Below are positions 8,385-15,542 of a DNA stretch of 29,410 nt, piece after piece. How positions within the stretch are numbered: position 1 is the stretch's first letter; each line of letters begins with the position of its first letter. A program made the translations under genes and the position numbers. The notes under the pieces were generated by a model that was not told the DNA's origin, did not search any database, and saw nothing but the letters and a program-made list of their open reading frames with translations. Source of the DNA: an uncultured Solobacterium sp. (GTDB lineage: Bacteria; Bacillota_I; Bacilli_A; Erysipelotrichales; Erysipelotrichaceae); the NCBI GenBank assembly GCA_900552125.1, contig URYK01000033.1, positions 1-29,410 on the forward strand, written 5' to 3'.

Positions 8385-9710
8385 CTATTCTTCTCCTTTC
8401 AATCTATTTTTTTCACATACAGATAATTTATTATATACATCTACTATAGAACACATTTCTTTTTCTGAAATCCTTTGATTTGGTATGTCTGAATTTCTCA
8501 AAGCCTGTATAACGTATCTTAAAACGTATCTAAAACCATTGCCCTCAAAATTATAGCTATATCTTCTAACATCATTTTCTTCTTTTCTTTTCATCTTGAA
8601 ATAACCTAAATTCCACCAACCATCTTTAATATATATTGTTCCATCTGTACCAATTATAGTAAATTCTTCATTAATTTCCATGTCATCATTTATTTCTACT
8701 GTCACTACTGAATTTTCATACTCCATCAATACAAAACAATAGGATGTCTCATGATCACTATTTTTTATTACTTTACATATATAATTTTTATACTCTATTC
8801 CCATTATTTTTAAAGCCATACAAATAGGATAAAAAGCAACATCTAATATATTTTTTCTATAAAAATTTGTTTTTGAAACTGAACATTTTATACTTATAAT
8901 ATCTCCAATCATATTACTTTTACACATCCACATTAGTTGATTAAAAGAATTCAGATATAATAATGAAAAATCAAACATTAGAGTTACTTGATTCTTTTCT
9001 GCTAAATTATATAGGTACTTTGTTTTCGATTTATCAAAAGAAATAGGCGCTTCAGCTATAACATGTTTTCTTTCTTTAAGAGCCAATTCTATTAATAATT
9101 CTCTATTTTCAAAAGATGATTTAATATAAACAATTTCTACGCTTTCCAAGAATTCTTTATAGTTATCATATCCTTTATTCAACTCATATTTAATTGCAAA
9201 TTCCTGTGCTACTTGTGAATTATATGAAAATACACTTTCAACATGTATCCCACTAATATTATTTGATTCCATAATTACTTCATTATCATATAAATCATCG
9301 GTAACTAAACCTAATTTATATATTTTCATTAAATTATTTCTAATTTTAGTACTAGAAATATTCTTTGTTCTTTCTAAATATTTAACTTCACAATATTTAT
9401 TTAAATGGTCAAATTTTCCTTTCCAATCTGAACCAACAACTAATATATCAATATCATATTTTATGATATCATGAATTTTCTGTCCTAAATATTCTTCTAC
9501 AATTATTAAATCAGCAAAACCTGTTTTTTTTACATTTTCAATGCGCTTACTTAAACTATCTTGAACAGATAATTTTCCTCTTTCTACATCATAATTTTCA
9601 CCTGTAACACCTACAATCAAATAGTCTCCATATTCTTTTGCTCGTTTTAAAATATTATAATGTCCCTCATGAAATAAATCGAAGGTTCCATATGTAATAA
9701 CTTTCTTCAT
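8385..9710 (-). CDS. Cytidylyltransferase fused to Gfo/Idh/MocA-like domain
   Basis: A 441-aa two-domain protein. Residues 1-128 are very close to TagD-type CTP:glycerol-3-phosphate cytidylyltransferase: KKVITYGTFDLFHEGH (HxGH at 14-17), GSDWKGKFD, and RTKNISSTKI (114-123). Such enzymes make CDP-alditols. Residues about 130-441 follow the Gfo/Idh/MocA plan (KHVIAEAPIS, DVAFYPICMALKIMG, IIGTDGTIYI). Yet the Rossmann GxGxxG is not visible in YKLGLVTDDL, and the usual EKP lysine is alanine (EAP, 220-222), so this half may be altered or non-catalytic. I chose the ATG at 9710 (AAAGGAG seven bases upstream, native TagD-like start). It is first in the cassette and feeds LicD. A parallel is the cytidylyltransferase-reductase fusion for CDP-ribitol (Bcs1/Acs1), but with unrelated domains. 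Confidence 0.87.
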   Translation of the reverse strand: MKKVITYGTFDLFHEGHYNILKRAKEYGDYLIVGVTGENYDVERGKLSVQDSLSKRIENVKKTGFADLIIVEEYLGQKIHDIIKYDIDILVVGSDWKGKFDHLNKYCEVKYLERTKNISSTKIRNNLMKIYKLGLVTDDLYDNEVIMESNNISGIHVESVFSYNSQVAQEFAIKYELNKGYDNYKEFLESVEIVYIKSSFENRELLIELALKERKHVIAEAPISFDKSKTKYLYNLAEKNQVTLMFDFSLLYLNSFNQLMWMCKSNMIGDIISIKCSVSKTNFYRKNILDVAFYPICMALKIMGIEYKNYICKVIKNSDHETSYCFVLMEYENSVVTVEINDDMEINEEFTIIGTDGTIYIKDGWWNLGYFKMKRKEENDVRRYSYNFEGNGFRYVLRYVIQALRNSDIPNQRISEKEMCSIVDVYNKLSVCEKNRLKGEE

Positions 9711-9783
9711 ATTTTTCTCCTTTCTTATAAAATACAACAACTAATTTATTTGTGTATTCAAAATAAATATATTGTAAAAAAAC

Positions 9784-9816
9784 ATTATAATACTTTTTAG
9801 AAATTTATTTCATCAA
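9784..9816 (-). promoter_or_regulatory. Candidate promoter of the decoration cassette
   Basis: On the minus strand TTGATG (9811-9816) and TATTAT (9787-9792), overlapping a perfect TATAAT (9784-9789), are 18-21 bases apart. They lie about 70 bases before the cytidylyltransferase start. This would let the cassette be transcribed despite the insertion at 10247-11821. From about 9817 to 10149 I see no gene; a 7-bp palindrome lies at 10143-10158. Confidence 0.4.
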
Positions 9817-10240
9817 ATTCATCTTAGAATTAATTATTCTACATTTCAATATCTTTATTTTTGAATACTTTAACTGCATTAATTTAATACATACTTTGTT
9901 TAGAAATCTAACATAAAAATTAAAGCCATTGCTAGTATTTTCTTAGCAGAGTAAGATTCTTTTTCGTATATTTCTTAATATCTCATTCATGTTAATCATT
10001 CGTTTATTAAGAAATCATTTCTCACATATTCATATTTTTATTGGCACTATCCTGTTTGCATCAAGAATATTAGCTTAATTTTTATTAATAAGTTAGTTAT
10101 GTCTCTTTAATCACAGCTTCTATTATTTTCGACCTGCTTTGTGATTCGTTCACGAACCAACACTAGTATTTGACCACCATTTAATATAGTTTATAACTAA
10201 CTGTTTTATCTCCGAACTTAAATCTTTTTCAAAATCTTCT

Positions 10241-10246
10241 AATACT
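10241..10246. repeat. Target-site duplication, left copy (AATACT)
   Basis: The six bases AATACT lie immediately outside the TGAATATTTC left tip. The same six bases follow the right tip at 11822-11827. Confidence 0.8.
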
Positions 10247-10320
10247 TGAATATTTCACCTCTATGACGTCATCATGTTAATCCAATGGCGGCACTATATC
10301 ACTATATGACGACGTATCAC
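10247..10320 (+). repeat. Left terminal repeat region of the element
   Basis: It starts TGAATATTTC and contains TATGACG-like units at 10262, 10284 (AATGGCG variant) and 10305, that is, steps of 22 and 21 bp. It shares CATGTTAAT and most other positions with the reverse complement of the right end. Confidence 0.7.
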
Positions 10321-10481
10321 GAGAATCAAAGATCTCGAAGGCTGATTATTTCGTTGTGGCTACACCGGAATATTCAAAAATAAAAAAAGAGGCGGGAATA
10401 TGTTTCTCATAAAATCATCTGTTTTTCTTCTTTATAAACCACTCACTAGTTTAAATTACCGATAAAGAAATTAATTTTTAG

Positions 10482-11501
10482 TTAAATTTGACAATAAATA
10501 TACTTTCCAACTAATTCTTCTGAATTACAGTGCGGGCAGGTATAAACATAATCATACATAAATTCTTTAAGTACAGTGCCATCTAAATGGTATTGTTTTG
10601 AGCAATGGTCACAATTTACTTCAAGAGTTCTAAATAGTTTCTCATAAATTGAAAAATCAATATCGTCTTCATCTTCTTTGTATGTTAGAATAAATTTTAA
10701 ATCGCGTATTGCTTTGTTTAAATTCACGAACAGTTGACTAGGTTTCAAAATATCTTCATAAATCAGAGTTATTATATCAATAGCTATATTCATGATATAA
10801 GGAATTTTATCATAGTAAAGCTGCCAATATTCATTCCATATATCATTATCAGCAAAAACAAAATTAAGATTACCTGATTCAGTCTTATAATTTTTGTTCC
10901 CAGTGACTAGATGTAGCGATTGATCCCACACTGAAGATAAACCAAAATTACTATTTCTTTTATAGATCAAGTCGAATAAGATATTTTCATATTTATTTTT
11001 ATCGATAAGTTGGCAAGATCTGTTTATTATATCTCGCTTTTTATCTTCAGATATCTTTGAAATATCATATAAACAGGTATCCTTATTCATGATGTAGTCA
11101 ACTAATTCATTACTATCAACTAAAATCCAACATAAATAAAATAAATCATCTTTCAGAGGTTTTCTACTTATTGCAAAAGCAACTGTGACTTTTCCTCTCT
11201 CAGAGCAACTGAAAGATTCATGCATATAAAGAATGAAATCACGCAATAAACTAAAGAATATAAGTCTCTTTGTTAAATCATATGCTTGCTTTTTATAGCC
11301 ATGTTTTATCAACCAGTCTATCTGATCTTCATCTCCATTGGGGACATCATTTTCATTTTCAAAGGTGATTTTAGTAGAAATAAGATTGTATTCATCAGCT
11401 GTTTTTAGCATATCGACGATTAAATCGTTATAGTATAGTAGTAAGTGTTGTCTTTTATGATACTCTTCAGGTAAAAATTCTGATAAATAAGTTTTTGCCA
11501 T
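10482..11501 (-). CDS. Unknown 339-aa protein with C-terminal zinc ribbon (element cargo)
   Basis: I do not recognise the family with confidence. Residues 1-290 look soluble and mostly helical (for example LIFFSLLRDFILYMHESF and KDDLFYLCWILVDSNELVDY). This vaguely recalls DUF5677-like or HEPN-like helical proteins, but no catalytic motif is clear. The C-terminus has a zinc ribbon: Cys297-x2-Cys300 and Cys322-x2-Cys325. GGAGG eight bases before the ATG supports the start. A TATAAT lies at 11536-11541, preceded by the 11551-11569 palindrome. It is the sole large gene in the mobile element and interrupts an otherwise polysaccharide-only locus. It therefore looks like an accessory passenger, possibly defence- or stress-related, which is inference only. 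Confidence 0.7.
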   Translation of the reverse strand: MAKTYLSEFLPEEYHKRQHLLLYYNDLIVDMLKTADEYNLISTKITFENENDVPNGDEDQIDWLIKHGYKKQAYDLTKRLIFFSLLRDFILYMHESFSCSERGKVTVAFAISRKPLKDDLFYLCWILVDSNELVDYIMNKDTCLYDISKISEDKKRDIINRSCQLIDKNKYENILFDLIYKRNSNFGLSSVWDQSLHLVTGNKNYKTESGNLNFVFADNDIWNEYWQLYYDKIPYIMNIAIDIITLIYEDILKPSQLFVNLNKAIRDLKFILTYKEDEDDIDFSIYEKLFRTLEVNCDHCSKQYHLDGTVLKEFMYDYVYTCPHCNSEELVGKYIYCQI

Positions 11502-11535
11502 AAATATAACCTCCGTAGAAATTCTTTCGATATTT

Positions 11536-11578
11536 ATTATATTGAACTAACACACTCTAGACGAGTGTGGGCTTTTTT
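11536..11578. promoter_or_regulatory. Palindrome upstream of the cargo gene: terminator (+) or operator
   Basis: A perfect 7-bp stem CACACTC/GAGTGTG with loop TAGAC (11551-11569) is followed on the plus strand by GGGCTTTTTTG, the form of an intrinsic terminator. No plus-strand gene leads into it. On the minus strand there is no T-run, but the palindrome sits just upstream of TATAAT (11536-11541) of the cargo gene, where an operator would be expected. Both readings are possible. Confidence 0.5.
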
Positions 11579-11651
11579 GAATAATCCTATAGTTTAGTTC
11601 TTAAATATATTTTATCATATATTCGTCTTCATGGAAGAGGAGTGTTTATTT

Positions 11652-11738
11652 ATGCATAAAGATGAAGCTTTGCACAAATTTGATTATATGATGGAACATT
11701 TATATTCTAATTCTAGGAGGACATTATGGAGAATATAA
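11652..11738 (+). CDS. Possible 28-aa small ORF in the element's right end
   Basis: It begins MHKDEALHKFDYMMEHL and is preceded by GAGGAG at about nine bases. It overlaps a second tiny frame (11726-11782, MENIIIFL...) that has AGGAGG five bases before its ATG and runs into the terminal repeat. Neither is recognised. They could be relics of a lost gene start or chance frames. Confidence 0.2.
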   Translation: MHKDEALHKFDYMMEHLYSNSRRTLWRI

Positions 11739-11750
11739 TTATATTTTTAA

Positions 11751-11821
11751 GATGTCGTCATCAAAGTGTGATACTGTCGTCATAGCATTAACATGGTGTC
11801 GTCCTATGACCGAAATATTCA
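11751..11821 (-). repeat. Right terminal repeat region of the element
   Basis: TGTCGTCAT-like units begin at 11753, 11775 and 11797, exactly 22 bp apart. The region ends in GAAATATTCA, the perfect inverse of the left tip. It shares ATTAACATG with the reverse complement of the left end. Confidence 0.7.
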
Positions 11822-11827
11822 AATACT
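11822..11827. repeat. Target-site duplication, right copy (AATACT)
   Basis: Identical to 10241-10246 and directly adjoining the right tip of the element. Confidence 0.8.
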
Positions 11828-11906
11828 TTCTTTTCTATTATTACCTCAGGTAACCTCTTCATCATTAACAGTGTTTTTTTATGACTATAATCAGTTAGCT
11901 AGATAA

Positions 11907-13292
11907 TTAATCACTTTTTATTTTTGATAATATATTAAAGAATAAATTTTTATAATAGTAAACGAATGTTAAGCCAACTAGCAATATGGATAATATAATA
12001 AGCTTGACATCAAAAAAGAAATATGCAAATAATGCAAATATAAAGCATATTAATGATAAAATTTTTGGAATCTTTATCTTTATCCTACAAATTTTATTGA
12101 CAGATTTATACCTAACAAATGCAAATATCATATAAGATAGTAAATTCGCAATAGCATATCCATAAATTCCAATCTGACTAATAAAGATAAAAGAAAGTAT
12201 TATATTAGCTAATGCAGCATATATTGTAGTATTAAATGCATCTCGTGTTTTTTTAGAAGCTGTATATATTGTTCCTAAAAAAGTAGCTACAGAGTTAAAA
12301 AACATAGCTAAAAATAAAATTGGAACCAAATATAACGCTGTACGATATTCATCATCAATTGCTACATCAAAATATATTTTAATTACTAATAATAATCCAC
12401 TCATGCAGAACAATAAAAAAGTTAATAAACCATTTAAATTTTCTGAAAAGTATTTTTCTTTATCTTCATTATTATATTCATAAATGGAATTTTCTGTCCA
12501 AGCTAAAAAATATATTTGCATTATTGTTGAAACAAGATTAGGAAATCTAGTTGCCACTGCTAATATTCCATTAGCAACGCCTCCTATAAAAAAGTTTACT
12601 ATATATTTTCCTACGATACCATTAAACCACCAACAAATTTGATTCGGAATCAATGGCATAGCATAATGTAATTGATTTTGTACGATATTTTTATCAAAAT
12701 ATTTTAAATCAATATATTTATATAAATTTGTTTTAAAAAATCCATATATAAAAATACTTAAAGATGCAAGAATTGGAGCTACTAAAAGTGAATCTTCGGC
12801 AATATATTTAATTAAAATAATATTTGTTAAACCTTGAATTAAAGTACTTAAAACTCCTGAAAATGCATAGCCTCCATTTTTATGAAAACCTCGCATTACT
12901 TGTTGAACAAATATTCCTAAATATAGAAAAAAGAAATATAAAGCAAAAAGTCCTGCATATTCGAAGTTGCTTACGACACAATAAGGTATATAAAAAATTA
13001 AAAAAGAAAGAAATCCTAATAAATATATTACAAAAGCTGAAGTAATATTCTTCTTTTTTTCAACTATTGTTTTACAATCAAATAAAAATCTAAATATACT
13101 TTCTGTTGTTTGTAATGTGAATATTGGTCCAATTAGAGGAACTATATTTAAAATTAAATCTATCTTTCCAAATGCACTTGGATCTAGCCATGCTGTATAA
13201 ATTGGTAGTAAAAAAAATGATAATAATTTTGACCCAAAATTTCCAATAAAGTAAATTATTGTTGTTTTAAACATTCTTATATCTCTATCCAT
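11907..13292 (-). CDS. wzx: Wzx-type polysaccharide flippase
   Basis: A 461-aa integral membrane protein of the MOP/oligosaccharide flippase superfamily with about 12-14 hydrophobic segments. It starts with the usual KTTIIYFIGNFGSKLLSFFL and includes YTAWLDPSAFGKIDLI, typical of the first loop. It should flip the undecaprenyl-linked repeat unit to the outer face for the Wzy domain encoded upstream in the operon. The start lies two bases past the stop of the pyruvyltransferase fusion, so translation is probably coupled. AGAAGGT precedes the ATG. It is the last intact gene before the inserted element. Confidence 0.92.
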   Translation of the reverse strand: MDRDIRMFKTTIIYFIGNFGSKLLSFFLLPIYTAWLDPSAFGKIDLILNIVPLIGPIFTLQTTESIFRFLFDCKTIVEKKKNITSAFVIYLLGFLSFLIFYIPYCVVSNFEYAGLFALYFFFLYLGIFVQQVMRGFHKNGGYAFSGVLSTLIQGLTNIILIKYIAEDSLLVAPILASLSIFIYGFFKTNLYKYIDLKYFDKNIVQNQLHYAMPLIPNQICWWFNGIVGKYIVNFFIGGVANGILAVATRFPNLVSTIMQIYFLAWTENSIYEYNNEDKEKYFSENLNGLLTFLLFCMSGLLLVIKIYFDVAIDDEYRTALYLVPILFLAMFFNSVATFLGTIYTASKKTRDAFNTTIYAALANIILSFIFISQIGIYGYAIANLLSYMIFAFVRYKSVNKICRIKIKIPKILSLICFIFALFAYFFFDVKLIILSILLVGLTFVYYYKNLFFNILSKIKSD

Positions 13293-13294
13293 AT

Positions 13295-15532
13295 TTACCT
13301 TCTCTTTACCTTATAATAATATTTTCTTAATTTCTTTATATTTCTAGATTTCGAGTTATATTTTTTATCAATTTGATTTAATGTAGTCGTAGGGTTCTTT
13401 AATTCCGAAATGATTTCATCATACTCTAAAGGAATTCTTATATTTTTAGTTTGCTGATATTTAAAATAATCATCAATGTCAGTTTCTTCTAAGTAAATTA
13501 TTTTTTGTTTTTCTAATAAAGTTAAACATTCATTTCCTTTAGTTGTCATAGGAATAATCATACTTACTCCTGTTTTATTCTTGATATATCTTGGTCCCCA
13601 ATAATCACCAACTCTTAAATCTGCCACTGATTTATCTCTGTATTTACATTCATAACAACATTCATTATAAACATTAGACATTTCAAAAAATCTGTAAAAA
13701 TAGTCTTTTGTATCATTTTTACAATATGTTTTATTATTTGCTTTAATATAAATACATTTTTGGCGCCAGCCTTTACTTTTATCTCTAAATTTTAATTCTT
13801 TTACATTTTTAAAATTAGATATATATTTATTCCATAGAGCATAAGATGGAACACCATGACATATAATATCGATTAATAAAAAATTGTCTCTTTTTCCCTT
13901 AAAAGTTAAATAAGAATTAATTCCAGATATTTGGCATGGAGTACCTATTATTACTCCTTTATCTAGAGTATCTAATTTACTGAGAGCATCTATTGTATAT
14001 GCCTGAATATATTTACTTCCTTGCATTTTTACAAGTTCTCTTAAATCTTTAAATATATCAAATTTCGCAATGTTATTTATATTATCATATACACATCCAA
14101 TAACCGTTTGTCCTTTTTTGATACTTTCTTTTGCAATAGCAGTACAAATTCCACCAGATGATGACTTCATTAAATCTTCATTATTTCTTATATAACCACC
14201 AAACATTTTCTTATTAGCCATTGAATCTAGTTCTAACATATTTTGTCCACATACTTTTTCACAAATACCGCAATTTATACATTTATCTTGGTCTATACTA
14301 TATTCAAAAAATCCTTTATCATTTAGTGCAATTGATATACAATTTTTCGGACAAGAAATTGAACATACACCACATCCTGTGCAACTGTTTGTGATTATTT
14401 TATTCATATTTTTTTCTTTTGATTCAATAGTTAATAATAATGAATTTTTTAGAAAATCTAGACTTTCATTTCTAAGATTATTTAAGCTAGAATTTACTTT
14501 GCTATAATCTATTGACTTTGCAATATTAATAATATTATCTAAATTATTTTCAAAAATTAAATCATTTAAATTTAGTTTATTCAAAATATTATAGATTCTT
14601 GAATTTTGTGATAATTTATCATCTTTAAATCTTTTAAATGAAATGAAAGGTTTATTAAAATTTATACTAAAAATTGTCCCGTGAAAAGAATCAGTTAAAA
14701 TCATATCTGCTTTATGAATTAAACTTATAAATTCGTTAGGTCCCAAATCATCAAATATACATTCGACCTTTGATAAATCTTCAGAAGTTGTTGGCAATAT
14801 TATTAATTTTTTATTTTCTTGTTTTGCGATTTCTTTACAAGCGTTATAATATTCTAAATTATCCCCAAGAAAATAAGCCAATATGTAATTTTCATATGGT
14901 ATATCAACAAAATCTTCCATCCAATCTTGTTCATTTAATAATAAAGTAGGATCTAAAACTACTTTTGCATCTTTTCCTGTTAAATTCTTTATTATTTTTG
15001 CTCCTTGCTCTTCACGAGTTGACAAAAAATTAAATTCGTTAATTAACTTTTCCATCTTTACTTTAACATATTTATTTTCAATAACTGGTAAACCAATAGA
15101 TGGAGCATATGCTATTTTTTTATTTTGATCATTAACAAATGATAAGAAATAATTTTCATCAAAAACAGTTGGTGCCCAAATTTGATCACTTCCGCAAATA
15201 AATGTATCATATTTTTTATTTAATAAAAACAGGCTTGATTTATCATTTACAATTTCTGATTTTGGTAATTTATCTCTATATTCAATAAATTTTTGGTTAC
15301 TTATTTTTTTATTAATAATATGTTTTTGCTTAGTAATATTTTTTAACTTTCGTATTACTTTATTTGTTAATACAGAAATATCTACATCTTTATATGCTTC
15401 TTTAGGTGTATAATTTATTAATTCAATATCGTAACCTAATTTTTTTACTATTTTAATAGTTGCACTACACTGTAACATACTACCATAATTATCATAAGTA
15501 AACCATGTCATTAAACCTACTTTTCTATTCAT
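13295..15532 (-). CDS. Polysaccharide pyruvyltransferase fused to FrhB-type Fe-S protein
   Basis: A 745-aa two-part protein. Residues 1-370 follow the CsaB/WcaK pyruvyltransferase family: start KVGLMTWFTYDNYGSMLQ, KYDTFICGSDQIW (107-119), and the signature TDSFHGTIFSI (280-290). Members move pyruvate from PEP to a sugar as a ketal. Residues 380-745 form a coenzyme-F420-hydrogenase/dehydrogenase beta-subunit (FrhB-like) part. It has two 4Fe-4S clusters, Cys384-387-390-394/398 and Cys418-421-424-428, then GGICTAIA, GTPCQISGI and VGDYWGP. What electron chemistry the second half does in capsule synthesis is not established. AAGGAGG seven bases before the ATG supports the start. A separation of the two parts into two genes is common; here the frame is continuous. 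Confidence 0.88.
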   Translation of the reverse strand: MNRKVGLMTWFTYDNYGSMLQCSATIKIVKKLGYDIELINYTPKEAYKDVDISVLTNKVIRKLKNITKQKHIINKKISNQKFIEYRDKLPKSEIVNDKSSLFLLNKKYDTFICGSDQIWAPTVFDENYFLSFVNDQNKKIAYAPSIGLPVIENKYVKVKMEKLINEFNFLSTREEQGAKIIKNLTGKDAKVVLDPTLLLNEQDWMEDFVDIPYENYILAYFLGDNLEYYNACKEIAKQENKKLIILPTTSEDLSKVECIFDDLGPNEFISLIHKADMILTDSFHGTIFSINFNKPFISFKRFKDDKLSQNSRIYNILNKLNLNDLIFENNLDNIINIAKSIDYSKVNSSLNNLRNESLDFLKNSLLLTIESKEKNMNKIITNSCTGCGVCSISCPKNCISIALNDKGFFEYSIDQDKCINCGICEKVCGQNMLELDSMANKKMFGGYIRNNEDLMKSSSGGICTAIAKESIKKGQTVIGCVYDNINNIAKFDIFKDLRELVKMQGSKYIQAYTIDALSKLDTLDKGVIIGTPCQISGINSYLTFKGKRDNFLLIDIICHGVPSYALWNKYISNFKNVKELKFRDKSKGWRQKCIYIKANNKTYCKNDTKDYFYRFFEMSNVYNECCYECKYRDKSVADLRVGDYWGPRYIKNKTGVSMIIPMTTKGNECLTLLEKQKIIYLEETDIDDYFKYQQTKNIRIPLEYDEIISELKNPTTTLNQIDKKYNSKSRNIKKLRKYYYKVKRR

Positions 15533-15542
15533 TAAATCCTCC

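Larger units (their letters stand above)
10247..11821. mobile_element. Transposase-less IS21-like element carrying one cargo gene
   Basis: A 1575-bp unit bounded by perfect 10-bp terminal inverted repeats, TGAATATTTC and GAAATATTCA, which have the TG...CA tips usual for IS21-type elements. It is flanked by a 6-bp duplication AATACT. Inside each tip, imperfect inverted repeats of about 70 bp hold three direct copies of a TATGACGACA-like unit at about 22-bp steps, the multi-repeat end organisation known for IS21. No istA or istB is present. The only sizeable gene is the 339-aa zinc-ribbon protein. This fits a mobile insertion cassette or passenger-gene IS mobilised in trans by a full IS21 relative. 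The intact duplication argues for a fairly recent insertion. Confidence 0.78.
10150..11865 (-). pseudogene. Small reading frame split by the 1.6-kb insertion
   Basis: Two pieces, 11865-11822 and 10240-10150, flank the mobile element. Joined after removing the element and one AATACT copy, they give one continuous frame of 45 codons including the stop (44 + 91 = 135 bases). It reads MMKRLPEVIIEKKVLEDFEK at the start and ends KWWSNTSVGS. The frame stays open a further eleven codons upstream to a TAG just after wzx, and no ribosome site is visible. It may therefore be the C-terminal relic of a longer gene rather than a whole small gene. I do not recognise the family. Confidence 0.5.

Noticed and set aside
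10281..10412. Open plus-strand frame of 43 codons at the left end of the element with protein-like composition (for example KADYFVVATPEYSKIKKEAG).
   Set aside because: It has no start codon with a ribosome site, overlaps the terminal repeats, and a stop-free stretch of this length is not rare. It could be a relic but cannot be supported.
11751..11821. Regular 22-bp spaced repeats considered as a small CRISPR array.
   Set aside because: There are only three short degenerate units, mirrored in inverse at the other end of a transposon-like element and ending at its tip. No cas genes are present.
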